In this document: positions 32,793-44,498 of the stretch, in pieces | How the letters are laid out: each line of letters begins with the position of its first letter | How positions within the stretch are numbered: position 1 is the first letter of the stretch | Source: Panagrolaimus kolymaensis | Taxonomy: Eukaryota; Nematoda; Chromadorea; Rhabditida; Panagrolaimidae | Length of the DNA: 64,000 bases | NCBI GenBank assembly: GCA_028622995.1 | Contig: JAJQJQ010000002.1 | Span: 9,176,001-9,240,000, forward strand | Direction of reading: 5' to 3' | The notes under the pieces: generated by a model | What the model was told of the DNA's origin: nothing | The model's input: only the letters and a program-made list of their open reading frames with translations | Databases searched by the model: none | Program-made: the position numbers and the translations under genes

Positions 32793-34638
32793 ATGGCATC
32801 TTCCGATTCTCACAAAACAGTTTCAACCACCACATCTTCTTCAAAGCCTGAAACGTCGTCAACAACAAAATATTTGAAGTGTGATTCAGCCGAACTCAAT
32901 TTGGATGTGGTGCTTTTGAATGGTCAAAGTTTTAGGTAAGTTTTTCACTTTCTATTGCTGTCTTATTGAAGTTCACTTTTCAGATGGAAAAAATATACCA
33001 ATGATTCGGATGCTTTAATTGGAGTTGCATGTCATCGTTTATGGAAACTATGGAGAAGAGATGATAATGAAATTGCTTATAAAGTATTGGAAGAATTTCC
33101 TCAAGCAAAAGCCACGGATGAAATCGAGAAAGATGACGAACAAGCTTTGAAAGAATATTTTCAAGTTGGTTTTTTTTCTTCATTTTTGCTTTCATCATTT
33201 AGAAAACTTTCAGCTCGATATCAACCTTTCAACTTTATATTCTGAATGGAAAGCTCTTGATTCTCATTTTAAACTTGCAATCAATCGAAAGCAATTTGAA
33301 GGGATTAGAGTATTACATCAACCTCTTTTGGAAACCATTTTCTCTTGCATTTGCTCATCAAACAATCTTCTTGACTTTTCTCCTTTTGGTTAGTATATTA
33401 CCATAGTTTTCATTTTAATAACATCCATTTTTACAGATATGGTCAATACTCTTGCTTCTCTTTATGGTGATAAAGTTACAATCAAAGTTGGTGAAGATGG
33501 TTCAACATTAAAAGATCAAGATTTTTACGATTTCCCTTCTATCAAACAAATGGCAAATGGCTTGAACAATATGGAAGAAACGTTGAGAAAGAAAGGATTT
33601 GGATATCGTGCAAAGTACATAGCAAAAACTGTTGAAACATTGGCTAACATAGAAGGAGGATATCAAAAATGGGAAACAAAAGTGAAAGAAATGGAATATA
33701 TGGATGCTAAAAATGAGATTCAAAGATTGGATGGTGTTGGACCAAAGGTTTGTTTGTTATCTTTTTACTTGCAATAACTTTTCATGATTATATCAATGCA
33801 GTTTTAGGTAGCTGATTGCATTTGTCTGATGTCACTCAATCACCATCAAGTAGTTCCAGTTGATACGCATGTTTTCGAAATTACATCATTACATTATTTG
33901 CCTGAACTTTCAAAATATAAAAATGTCACAGATGCGATTTACAAGAAAATAAGTAAGCATCTTTCTCTTGTTTTTGCATTCTTTCATCATCATTTTTTAG
34001 CTGAATTTTATGCAGATAAATTTGGGAATTATGCTGGATGGGCTCATACGGTGTTATTGTATTACCATCGCTTTAATGAAAAAGTTGTAAGTTTTGAACT
34101 TAATAGTTTTATCTAATAATATTTGGAGGATTTTTATGGGTTTTTATTTATTTACCCCGTTAAGTTTAAATAGTTTCAGATATTCACTGATAATTTTATT
34201 TTGCTTATTACCCTTTATATTCTCTAAGTTATGAACTATTAGAAAGCCGTTGTAAAAATTAATGGTCACTATAACCTTAAGAAATGTTTTTTGGTTTCTT
34301 TTTAAAGTAATGATTCTTACCTCGCATAAGAGCTTATAAATTGTTTTTGTTATTTTGTTTATTTGCTTATTTTATTATTTTTCAGTTTAACAAAAAGAAG
34401 AAAGAATTCCAAACCTTGCAACAATGGTTTGATGCTCATTTATCATTTCCTTATCCAAACGAAGAGGAAACTGAAGTTTTGGCCACAGAAAATAATTTTT
34501 CTGTTAAACAAGTAAGTATTTTTTAATTTATATATCAACATTTTATTAATCTTTTAGATAAAATCTAAATTAAAAAATCTACGTATTAGATGGAAGCAAG
34601 ATCACCCTGGAGAAGAACAACCACTCTGGAGAAAATAA
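32793..34638 (+). CDS. ogg1: 8-oxoguanine DNA glycosylase OGG1 (copy 1, altered damage-opposite loop)
   Basis: Eight exons (32793-32935, 32984-33164, 33214-33388, 33437-33747, 33808-33952, 34001-34086, 34386-34511, 34558-34638), 415 aa. OGG1 marks in order: LLNGQSFRWKKY, YFQLDINLSTLY, DSHF, the ICSSNN loop, FGYRAKYI, then the HhH-GPD core GVGPKVADCICLMSL with catalytic Lys270 and PVDTHVF with Asp289 (human K249/D268), and YAGWAHTVL. In human OGG1 the loop reads SSNNNIARI and contacts the orphan cytosine. Here it reads SSNNLLDFSPF, so the third Asn and the Arg (N151, R154) are gone; copy 2 keeps them. Exons 7-8 add a ~70-residue basic tail not found in copy 2. The 3' flank is a duplicated piece of the UAP56 3' end. 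OGG1 starts base-excision repair of oxidised guanine; C. elegans lacks it. Confidence 0.92.
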
Positions 34639-36502
34639 CTTTTTAAATTGTTTTGACTATTTATATTCTTTTGTTTTGTTTACCGGATAAAATTTTCATG
34701 TGTTCAATAAAGTTGGAGTGAAACGTTTAATTGGCTTTGATCCATTTTGTTTATATATTTTTTTGGTGACATCACTAACATTGTGGAATAACAGACTTGG
34801 TATTAGACGGCAGCGATGGGTCACAAAAGGAAGAATGCATTGATAACGAATTGGAAAAGCAAAGACGAGAAACCGCAGAGGGAAGCTATTGTGATAGAGG
34901 TTTGCAATTATTCAAAATAATATTTTAATTTTACAACTTCTTTGAATTCAAACTAGGCTTATCCATTTTCCAACTAAATAAAAAACCGGTTAATAGCCGG
35001 CTTATTAGCAAGCTAAAGTTTCATCCGGCGTAAAAATCCAAACATTTCTGGTTGAATATCATTAAACCTTGCTTTTATTTCTTTTGAAAACAAATGGATT
35101 AAGACTGATTCTCCGACAATTTTCTGCTTCTAAATGTGATTTGGTAGAGAAAATTTTTTTTGACTAATCCGTGTAATTTTGGATGGAGATTCACGGAAAA
35201 TTGGTCTTGAAGCTCAGAAATTTTTCTCGACCTATGGCAGAAAATTTGTATATTTTGCCAAATAAATTCATGAAAAATCAGGGAAATGGTTATTTTTTAT
35301 TCTTTTCTATTTCTTTAGCTTTTCAACAATGGAGAATCCAATGGCATATGCAATTTATAGCCATTGATATCGTTATCATGGAGAAACAGCTATACCTCAA
35401 CATATGTTCCTTCAAAACTTTTTTTTCGTTAACTCAACCAGGATGATGTATCAAAAGATAAAATGTAGCCCGGTATCTCCTCTATCGATCTACTTAAAAA
35501 ATAAAAAAAAACAACGAGACATTGAGCTCGAGCCAAACGAGACCATTTTCGCCATGAAATTATTGGGTTGTTTAAAAAGTTCGTAGACTGATAAAACGCG
35601 TTGGCCAACTATGTGGAGCAATGCATGTCTAGTGCTGTTTTTACCGATTTATAGGGCCAATAGCTTCAAACGAGTGTCAAAAGTTTTCATACGTCTTGAA
35701 TCGTCATGGAATTAATGGCGCTTAAAGCATTAAGATGCCAATTTTCGTTGAACAACTAGATTTTTGCTATTTTTACAAATTTATTTTTTTGACTTATGCT
35801 TCTAATTTTTTGTTATCCCAAGCATCTCTGAAAAAAATATAGGACTGACACGTCTGAAAATTTGTACTGATTTATGTTTTGGAAGACTGACTCGTTTCCA
35901 AATGTTTATATGATATATGATGCACTATGGGACGAAAAGCCGTTAGCTCGTTGATTTTTTAAGTTTTCGCCAAAAATAAAAATGTTCCTTTTTTAACAAC
36001 TTGTAATCGACTTTTATGGTAATTTTTTTATTTATTAATTAACTATTTATTGTTCCTATAGTAAATAATGGTCAAGAATTTGAAAATTTTTTAAAGCAAA
36101 ACTTTGAAAAAAATATTTTAAAAGCTTATGAAAACTTTCAAAAAAAATTTATGTATGGAAACTTTTGCTTGAAAATTTTTTCAAATGAAAAAAACTTGTG
36201 GGCATTGCATCTTCCGGTGCAAACCGGTTTCAAATGGTCACAAACGGAGAAATTGATTCCAGTTTGATGTAAGGCATTGTATTTAAATTCATGAATAACA
36301 AGTGAAGAGGAATAAGACGATGGATATTAATCAATATTTTTTAAACGATAGCCACTGGCTAAAACAACAGATACGAACTAACAACTAACTAAAAAGCTTG
36401 CAATCATACAGAGCAATCAACTGAGCGAGAGAGGATGATTTCGCGCTAAGATAAATACAGTCAAGCATAAAAGAATCTTTCCTCATCAACAAGAAAGAAA
36501 AA
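34639..36502. other. Intergenic region: duplicated UAP56 tail and repeat debris
   Basis: 34648-34903 is the segment copied from 28676-28940. Beyond it, near 34990 and 36225, are CCGG-containing short inverted sequences. 35467-35505 resembles part of the long terminal repeat of the TTAA element (CTCCTCTATCGAT then an A-rich run). The 35570 region starts TTGGGTTGTTTAAAAAGTTCG, reminiscent of a mariner end. No intact gene; the open frames at 35183 and 35404 are not supported. Confidence 0.45.
34648..34903 (+). repeat. Segmental copy of UAP56 3' UTR plus exon 1 of the membrane-protein gene
   Basis: About 255 bp closely match 28676-28940: TTTACCGGATAAAATTTTC, the AATAAA (34706-34711), TTAATTGGCTTTGATCC, the acceptor TATTAG and a broken copy of exon 1 (the ATG is kept but the frame is altered, with GGGTCACAAAAGG in place of GGAGTCACAAAAGG). 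It begins 10 bp after the OGG1 copy 1 stop codon, so it probably now supplies that gene's poly(A) site. Confidence 0.8.
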
Positions 36503-38263
36503 TTAGTACTTTTTGTGGTATTGTATTTTAATATTTGTAAAATGGCAAAAAGATATTAAATGTTTAAAAGAAGGCGGATTTGGAATTGGAATGATTTCAC
36601 ACCAATTACTGTTATGTAAAGTCTGCCATAGTTCAAAAGATAAATTGAGATTCCTAGTTATTTGTTCAGCTTTAGAAAAATTTAATGTAAATCTTTTTCG
36701 AAAATCATCATCATCCTGGTTATACATATCAAGATGAGTAAGATACTGAAAACTTGTTACATATATTTACATTTATCCTTTATAATTTCAATAAAAAGGT
36801 ATACCTCGCACTCGGTTATAATTTTCTTTATCACATTTTCTGGATAATCCCTGTAGTCATTAATTGCTAAATACTAAAAATGGCAAAAATTTGGTGAAAT
36901 CTATTCAATATTTTCCCTAAAAAAACTTACTTGAATTTGAGAATTATTTATTAATTCGGCAACTTGATTCAAATCATTCCAACAACTTAAATCACAATAC
37001 TTCAATGCTTTATACTCTTTTAATATTTTTAAAGAATTTATTTCTTCGTTAAGTGGAATATTGTTGTAACTTAAATCCAAGGATTTTAATTTATGACAAT
37101 TTTTTAAAGATTCTAAAGTTTCGTTTGTGACCAAATCATTTTCACTTAAACAAATCATTTCTAAATCTTTCATATTTGTAAAGTCCAAAGGAGGGAGAGA
37201 TGAGGAAGTTCTCAAAGTCGAAATTTCCAAAAACTTTATTTTTGTTAATTTTGAAAGCCAAATATTTAGATTTTCACTCGGAGTGCAATCTTCTAAAATT
37301 AAAGTTTCCAAATTATTCTTGACTCTATCAGATAAAATATTCAAAGCATTTGTTGTTAAATTTCGGCAAAAAGCGAGATTTAGATATCGAAGTGTTGGTG
37401 AAATAAATTCAAAACAACCATCGCCAGTGATAACAGAATTTCTAGCCAAATTAAGATATTTAATATTTGAACATTGTTTGAAAAGTATTTCAAGACCATC
37501 TTCAATATTTTGAGAATGAGAAAAACATCGTTCAAATGAAATTTCTTCTAACAATTTGCAGCTATTCGCGATGGTAATCAAATTATCCTTTGTTAATTTT
37601 ATCGATGATAAATTCAAAGTTTTAAGTTGTTGTGCCTTCAAAAGCAATAAACAGACATTGTTTGTAATTGTATAAAAATATATTGAGAGATCAAGGTGTT
37701 GAATATTTTTGGCTCGAGATAAAATAGCTTCTATCTAAAACAAATTTTTGACATTTAATAAAGATTTTTTATATAGCTAAAACTTGCTGATCTATCAAAT
37801 AAATTATGTCGTTTATGGCATGTCCATATTGCTACATCATATGGAATAAAAGGATAATCGGTGTATTGAATAATTGATTCATGATTTACTATATTCTTCT
37901 TTGGCCATACAACATTCAAAACAACATATTTAAGCCGTTTATTTACAGATTCAATATTTAATAAATCATCAAATGAAACAAAATCCATTATTTTACCCTT
38001 TAAAAAAAGTTTCAGATTAAATTTTGTTTTTTAAAGCGATGAAACTTACTAAGATCTCATTTGGAAGATCTATAAATTCAATAGTCTTTTTGGCGTCAAT
38101 ATCTTGTTTTGTTAAAGTTTCTCCATAAAATCGTTTTTGTACCTTAAATAAACAAATAAAATTTTTTTAAAGTTATGAAAATTATTACCAATGGTTGTGA
38201 ACCTTCAGAATCAAAACTTTTTCGCTTCGTAAAGTCTTCGTAATTACGGCCTTCTTCCGACAT
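36503..38263 (-). CDS. F-box protein with leucine-rich repeats
   Basis: Six exons (38189-38263, 38050-38142, 37784-37997, 36931-37730, 36805-36873, 36503-36745), 497 aa. An F-box spans the exon 2/3 junction: IDLPNEIL, then GKIMDFVSFDDLL, NIESVNKRLKYVV. The body is leucine-rich repeats of the F-box/AMN1 type: LKTLNLSS, LEEISFERC, IKYLNLARN, LRYLNLAFCRN, LETLILEDC, LKSLDLSYN, LKYCDLSCWND. The LRR array is followed by a ~100-residue tail with no known domain. F-box proteins link substrates to SKP1-CUL1 ubiquitin ligases; the LRRs would bind the substrate. The exon 3/4 junction uses a GTTTTA donor and an ATAG acceptor; a TTTTAG acceptor 6 bases earlier would break the frame. It lies between the two OGG1 copies on the opposite strand. 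Confidence 0.85.
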
Positions 38264-39858
38264 AACCAAATGACTTTTAACTTTGTCACAAAGTTGATAT
38301 TGATTGTAGCTTGCTTTATTGTTAGCTCAACGAATATATAAAACACTCTTCAGTTTCTTTATTCACCGCCTAAAATTAATTTAGTAGTTAAACTTTAGAG
38401 AAAAAACCCAATATAAATTGTAATTACTAATAAAAGGAAATTCGGAAAACATTTTAAATTCAATAAAAGTAAGATTATAAAAAAGATTCACAAAAAAAGT
38501 AACGAAAATTTTAAGGAATTTATATATCATTGAAATATTAATTTAAAAAATAATCATGGGAAAGAAATAAATGAATAAAGCTTTAGTAAAATCAAGAGAA
38601 CAAAATTAACAAAATGCAAAAAAAGAAGATAAGGTTGCAATGAGTTTTAATGGAAAAAGTGATATGATTAATCGTAATACAGCCGCCGCCTGCTGCTTAT
38701 GAATGGACAAATAAATGGTAACAAGAGTGATCCTCCAGCAAAAATTCATCTGCTTCTTTGCACACTTAGCCATAAAGAGAAATAGCTAAAAATTATAAAT
38801 AATTTCCAAGTACCCGACTGATTTCTTAAATCTTTTAACTTATAATAAATAACTTCGTTGTTGTAAAAAGCTAAATTGAAGAATTTTTACCAAAAGTTTT
38901 TAACACTTTTTCTGGAATTCTTTGTATTTTTACCGCAAACTTAAAACGCCAAATTTAGAATAAAACTTTGTTTTATATATATTTCGAGCGAAAATATTAC
39001 TGGCTGAAATTATGATTTTTTTTTGTCACCAGAAAAAAAATAAATGACGTGATATTTCTTATAGTGGGAAAAAGCCAATATAAAAAAACCAAAAACTAAT
39101 CTTGCAAATTGTTCAGAAATTATTTATCTGCTTAATTACGTCGCTAAAGAAGGCTAAAGTTATTTTTGAGTACCCATACTTAGCTCGAAAAATTGAGATA
39201 ACGAGTTATAAAAAAATGAGCAAAAAAAGTTTCAGACTTTCATATTACTTTTTTTAAGTTGGAAAATGTGCATAAGAAAAAAAAACTCGAAATAAATCTT
39301 ATTTTATTTGAGAAAACAAAAATCTGCTACATAAAAAAGCAGAACTGCTTTTACTAAATTAAAGATCTATCTAATTTATTTTATGCTTTCAAAGAAAAAA
39401 AATTTAGCCCATTTGTTTAATTTTATCTTTTTTCCTTTATGAATTGTGTAATAAGTTAATATATGATGGAAAAAAAGGTGAAAGTTAAAGGTTTAAACAC
39501 GATTTTTAAGCATAAGTATAGTGTAATATTTACCATCCCAACAAAAGTTGTCATTCTCTCGGTAAATAACCCTTCATCACAAAGTTGCATAAAGCTAAAT
39601 AAAATACCATACATAGTAACTTGAACACTGTCCTTTTTTCTTCTTGTAAAATGACAATTTCATTTGGTTATTAATTTTTTTTGGAAAAAAAGCATTAAAA
39701 TTATTTGTGAAGCCATACTGTAAGAAGCTTTGCTATGCAGTCTTTCTTTGTTATAGTTATTTCATTCTTTGCATCTTCTTTTAACTAAATTTATTCATTT
39801 TCAGATTAGAATTTCTTTACTTTCAACGTCATTTTGCGTTTCAAAACGCTTATTGGTT
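38264..39858. other. Intergenic region upstream of OGG1 copy 2
   Basis: 1.6 kb of AT-rich DNA without a recognisable gene. From about 39718 it is the paralogue of the upstream region of OGG1 copy 1 and ends in an ATTTTCAG acceptor near 39804. Confidence 0.5.
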
Positions 39859-42800
39859 ATGGCAGCATCCGATTCTCTGAAAGCTGTTTCAATCAATCCA
39901 TACTCTTCAAAGCCTGAAACGTCGTCAACAACTAAACTTATGAAGATTGGTTCAACCGAACTTAATTTGGATGTGGTGCTTTTAAATGGTCAAAGCTTTA
40001 GGTTTGTTCTTCCCATTGTATTTCTGCCTTATTGAAGTTCACTTTTCAGATGGAAAAAAGATACAATTGATTCAAATGCTTTAATTGGAGTTGCATGTCA
40101 TCGAGTATGGAAACTATGGAGAATAGATGATAATGAAATTGCTTATAAAGTATTGGCAGAATTTCATCAGGCAAAAGCCATGGATGAAATCGAGAAAGAT
40201 GATGGACAAGTTTTGAAAGAATATTTTCAAGTTGGTTTTTGCTTCATTTTCGCTTTCTTCAATTGGAAATATTTCAGCTCGATATCAACCTTTCAACTTT
40301 ATATTCTGAATGGAAAGCACTTGATTCTCATTTTTCTTCAATTTGTCAAACTAATGAAAACCAATTCGATGGAATAAGAATTTTACATCAACCACTTTTG
40401 GAAACCATTTTCTCGTTTATTTGTTCAGCAAACAATAACATTACTCGAATTTCAAGTTTGTTTATTCCATATTCGTTTCTTTTATAACATCCATTTTTAC
40501 AGATATGGTCAATACACTTGCTTCTCTTTATGGTGATAAAGTTACAATCAAAGTTGATGAAGATGGCTCAACATTAGAAGATCAAGATTTTTACGATTTC
40601 CCTTCGATCAAACAAATGGCAAATGGCTTGGACAACATGGAAGAAACGTTGAGAAAGAAAGGATTTGGATATCGTGCAAAGTACATAGCAAAAACTGTTG
40701 AAACATTGGCTAACATAGAAGGAGGATATCAAAAATGGGAAACAAAAGTGAAAGAAATGGAATATATGGATGCTAAAAATGATATTCAAAGATTGGATGG
40801 TGTTGGACCAAAGGTTTGTTTGTTATCTTTTTACTTTTAAGAGAAGCTCTACCAGATTTTTTAAAACGGGCGGACCATTTTTTTTCAAACCCCTTATTGT
40901 AGCTATACAAAACGGTTAATTACGTTGAAAAAGTGTGCTAATTTTCAATCTTTTGACCAGAAACTATCCTAGATATGGAATTATGTGCTATTGAAGTTTG
41001 AGGCATGTCTAACCTTTAAAAATTCGGCTAAATTCACCCATGAAGCATTAAAATTAGGTATTTATCCCACATTAGGTAAAAAATCCAGGGCTTTCTAATG
41101 GTGTATACCATATATTTTTATGTTCTATGAAAATGAGGAGAAATTTGCATATTTAAACTTAAAAATGACGCCATTTCTGATCCCTCTTCGTGGGCGAGGA
41201 ATAAAAAATCACACATATTCCCCTGAATCTCCTCTATCGATTGGGCCAAAAAAATAAAAAAAAGTATTTCCCGAAAAAAAGTTTTCCTCATCGATGTGCA
41301 TGAAACCATATTTTTTTGTGGAGAAAATGGTGTTTTACACTTTTTTTCACTTTCTCTCTTTGTTATTTTGGCGTTATGTTTATATTTATTTAATTATATT
41401 TTATCTTCGGCATGATACGTTTATTTACTATGCTATTTCAACCATTAGCTTTATGTTTGTTGAAATTAATTCCAGGCGTTGTTATTTAAAATAATGAAAA
41501 TGCATTTATTATAATTATGGCACAAAAAAAAAGAGAAACAAACAAGAAAACAAAAAATCATTATTTATAAAATGTTGGATTATTATTCATCCATATTGAT
41601 GAGGCATGACGATGAACGATGAATTAGCTTATCTTTGAATGGAACAAAATTATTATATCCACGACCATAGAGCATGCTTTGATTTTGAAATGTTTCTTTT
41701 CCTTCATTACGAGTTTGAACGATTGCTTCTTGTTTCTTTTGTAAATCAGAATTCTGAAAAGTTACTACTAATTAAAGATTTATTTTGCATTAATGAACAT
41801 ACATATAGTTTGAGTTTATTGATTTCGTTTTTACAACTTTCAACATCGATACAATCTTTTGTTTTCAAAGCATCAAAAGCATTCTTATTTGCTGGAATTT
41901 CAAATTCATGTTTTTCTTTCTCTTGTTTATAAGCTTCTTTGACAGTTTCAAGTTTCTGTTGAAAATCAGCATTCTAAAATAAATACATATAATATATTAT
42001 AAACCAAACAAAAATGAACAACATACCTTTGCTTCCAATTCTTCAATGCGAGATTCAAGAGCTTTCTTTTCTTTAGCACTTGCTTTATCATATGTTTTCA
42101 AACTTTTGATAAAATCATTTAAAGTAATTCCGATTTGATTCTTTTCTTTATCTCCAGCTTCCACAGTTTCATCCAAAGTCATAAATTTCTTACGAAATAA
42201 TGGAACGATTTGACTATAAACAAAAGAATTTATAATGCTAACCCAAAAAAAAACTTACAATTTGATAAATTTAAGTGGCGTGAAAGTTACAAAATATTCT
42301 TTCTCTGAGCCACAAGATGGAAAGGGAAATTCTGATCGAATTGTTGCATTGGTAAAAAATAAAGTGAGGCGCCATGTCGATCAACCTGGCAATAATGTTC
42401 GAGATGTTAATGAATTTTTCAATGCTTTGGTTGCTGATCCTGGTATGCCTCATACCACCATTAGCGTCTCAACTGTAAACCATGCTCGTGTATTTAAAAT
42501 TCCATTGACTGCTCTAAAAGGAATTTCCAAATATTCGACTTTTAATTTCGAAGACATACGTGTTCATCGGATAGCAAATATTGCTAATGGCAAATTTTTC
42601 AAATATTCAAATAAAAATGTAAAATTGCAAGAAATACCAAAATTAGCTAAATCTCGAGAACATAATCTTATTTATGATGAAGATGTTAATATTTGGCGTT
42701 ATCTTAAACATAAAACCACTCAAACTCAATCAAATCCTGAAACACAAATATTTGAATGCCCTGATCCAACATGTGATGAATCTTTTGATAGTTATAAAGA

Positions 42801-44498
42801 ATTTATGGCCCACATTGTCGCTTCCAAACATAAAGCATCAAAAGAAAGAGATTTAATGAGAGATTTTGCTATTAAAGAATATTCACAAGCTGTGTCCCAA
42901 CTAAACCCAAATTCCCATATCAGCATTGCTCAAGCCATGCAAGAAGAACAAACTTCAGAAAACTTAATTGATATAGAAACTGCTCCAAAAATGGGATGGG
43001 CTTTCCGCGGAAAAATTAAATACCCGGTTATTACTCAAAAAGCAAGAGATTATGTAAGAGATAAATTTAATGATGGTCAAAGACATAGAGCGAAAAAATG
43101 GTCAGCCAAAGATATCGCCAAAGCCATGCGAACTGCTAAAAGAGATGGAGCACGTTTATTTACACCCAATGAACTTTTGTTACCTGAACAAATAAAATCA
43201 ATGTTGAGCAGATTTGCGGGTGAAAATAAAAGCAATATTATGGGTCCACAAAATAAAAAAGAATGTGAAAGTCGGATTAGCAACTTGGAAGAAGACGATA
43301 CAGAAGAAGACCAAGAATGCATGGATGAAGATGAGAAAGCAAATCGCCTTGTAAATTTTGCAAGCAGAGCTTTAAGGTATGAACAAAGCGAGGAATTTGA
43401 AATGATGCATAATGCTATTGAAGAAAAAATAGTGGAAACTCTTGAAAGTGATGTTTAAACCATTATTTTATGTATTTCTGGGATGTATTAATTTTAACTT
43501 CCATTAATTCTTTATGTAAATTTTTAAACTAATTTGTTAAAAATAAATGTAATAAAAAATATAAGTAAATAAATATAAACATAACGCCAAAAAATGAAAG
43601 AAAAAAAGTGAAAAAAAGGCGAAATAGCCGAAATATCATGCATAGCGCGCACATCGAGCTTGAAAACTTTTTTTCGGGAAATACTTTTTTTTATTTTTTT
43701 GGCCCAATCGATAGAGGAGATTCAGGGGAATATGTGTGATTTTTTATTCCTCCCCCACGAAGAGGGATCAGAAATGGCGTCATTTTTAACTTTAAATATG
43801 CAAATTTCTTCTTATTTTCATAGAACATAAAAATATATGGTATACACCATTAGAAAGCCCTGGATTTTTTACCTAATGTGGGATAAATACCTAATTTTAA
43901 TGCTTCATGGGTGAATTTAGCCGAATTTTTAAAGGTTAGACATGCCTCAAACTTCAATAGCTCATAATTCCATATCTAGGATAGTTTCTGGTCAAAAGAT
44001 TGAAAATTAGCACACTTTTTCAACGTAATTAACCGTTTTGTATAGCTACAATAATGGGTTTGAAAAAAAATGGTCCGCACAAGTTGAAAATCTTTAAAAA
44101 ATCTGGTAGAGTCTCTCTTAATAACTTTTCATTATTATATCAGTGCAATTTTAGGTAGCTGATTGCATTTGTTTGATGGCACTCAATCACCATCAAGTGG
44201 TTCCAGTTGATACGCATGTTTTCAAAATTACATCATTACATTATTTGCCTGAACTTTCAAAATCTAAAAATGTCACAGATGCGATTTACAAGAAAATAAG
44301 TAAGCATCTTTCTCTTGTTTTTTTTTTGCATTCTTTTATCTTCAATTTTTAGCTGAATTTTATGCTGAGAAATTTGGAAATCATGCTGGATGGGCTCATT
44401 CTGTATTATTTAGTACTCGACTCAAAAGATTTCAAAGCAGCAGAAAATTACAAGAAGAAGATGAAGAAGTTATTGTAAAGATTAAAAAAAAGAATTGA
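39859..44498 (+). CDS. ogg1: 8-oxoguanine DNA glycosylase OGG1 (copy 2, transposon in intron 4)
   Basis: Six exons (39859-40001, 40050-40230, 40278-40455, 40503-40813, 44155-44299, 44353-44498), 367 aa, close to the human length (345). Motifs: LLNGQSFRWKK, YFQLDINLSTLY, DSHF, the canonical SFICSANNNITRIS loop, FGYRAKYI, GVGPKVADCICLMAL with catalytic Lys271, PVDTHVF with Asp290, and HAGWAHSVLFSTRLKRF, which tracks the human C-terminus better than copy 1 does. Intron 4 is 60 bp in copy 1 but 3.3 kb here because a TTAA-flanked element has inserted; the intron's own splice sites (AAG then GTTTGT, TTTTAG then GTAGCT) are intact, so a normal product remains possible. Exons 1-5 and the promoter are near-identical to copy 1, so duplication is recent. 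Confidence 0.9.
41583..42182 (-). CDS. Coiled-coil protein carried by the TTAA element
   Basis: Three exons (42027-42182, 41803-41973, 41583-41753) give 165 aa with canonical splice sites. The sequence is charged and helical with heptad-like stretches (KEKKALESRIEELEAK, LETVKEAYKQEKEKH, LQKKQEAIVQTRNEGKE) and no recognised domain. The start is MTLDETVEAGD; an acceptor-like TTTATAG lies 34 bases upstream. It is transcribed away from the zinc-finger gene of the same element, the two starts being about 50 bp apart. It could be a partner protein of the element or captured host sequence. No family recognised. Confidence 0.6.
42235..43458 (+). CDS. C2H2 zinc-finger protein of the TTAA element (transposase-derived?)
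   Basis: One uninterrupted frame of 407 aa, striking in an intron-rich region. Residues 20-50 read YSFSEPQDGKGNSDRIVALV, which from memory resembles the final catalytic segment of DDE-type transposases of cnidarian and mollusc elements (FSEAQAGK-CDR); the earlier catalytic part is absent. A C2H2 finger lies at about residues 175-201 (C-x4-C-x12-H-x5-H). The segment around GWAFRGKIKYPVITQKARDY to AKDIAKAMRTAKRDGARLFT recurs in the same kind of proteins. An acidic tail follows (EEDDTEEDQECMDEDEK). The real start may be later or spliced. Most likely it is the C-terminal part of a transposase or a DNA-binding relic that can still be expressed. Confidence 0.65.
   Translation: MLTQKKTYNLINLSGVKVTKYSFSEPQDGKGNSDRIVALVKNKVRRHVDQPGNNVRDVNEFFNALVADPGMPHTTISVSTVNHARVFKIPLTALKGISKYSTFNFEDIRVHRIANIANGKFFKYSNKNVKLQEIPKLAKSREHNLIYDEDVNIWRYLKHKTTQTQSNPETQIFECPDPTCDESFDSYKEFMAHIVASKHKASKERDLMRDFAIKEYSQAVSQLNPNSHISIAQAMQEEQTSENLIDIETAPKMGWAFRGKIKYPVITQKARDYVRDKFNDGQRHRAKKWSAKDIAKAMRTAKRDGARLFTPNELLLPEQIKSMLSRFAGENKSNIMGPQNKKECESRISNLEEDDTEEDQECMDEDEKANRLVNFASRALRYEQSEEFEMMHNAIEEKIVETLESDV

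Larger units (their letters stand above)
40837..44121. mobile_element. 3.3-kb TTAA-flanked transposon with long terminal inverted repeats
   Basis: The element spans 40841-44117 and is flanked by TTAA at 40837-40840 and 44118-44121. Removing the element and one TTAA gives ACTTTTAATAAC, which lines up with ACTTGCAATAAC in the same intron of OGG1 copy 1, so the empty site is known. The ends start GAGA-GCTCTACCAGATTTTTT and the inverted repeats run about 460-480 bp (40841-41302 and 43638-44117), sharing GGACCATTTTTTTTC, ACGGTTAATTACG and CTCCTCTATCGAT. Between them are two divergently placed genes. TTAA duplications are known for piggyBac and Kolobok elements. No complete transposase is visible, so it may be non-autonomous or use an unfamiliar enzyme. 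Confidence 0.85.

Noticed and set aside
42271..42453. Upstream exon of the coiled-coil gene antisense to the zinc-finger gene
   Set aside because: A GTAAGT/TATAG pair could link it in frame, but it would overlap coding sequence of the opposite gene and has no good start codon.
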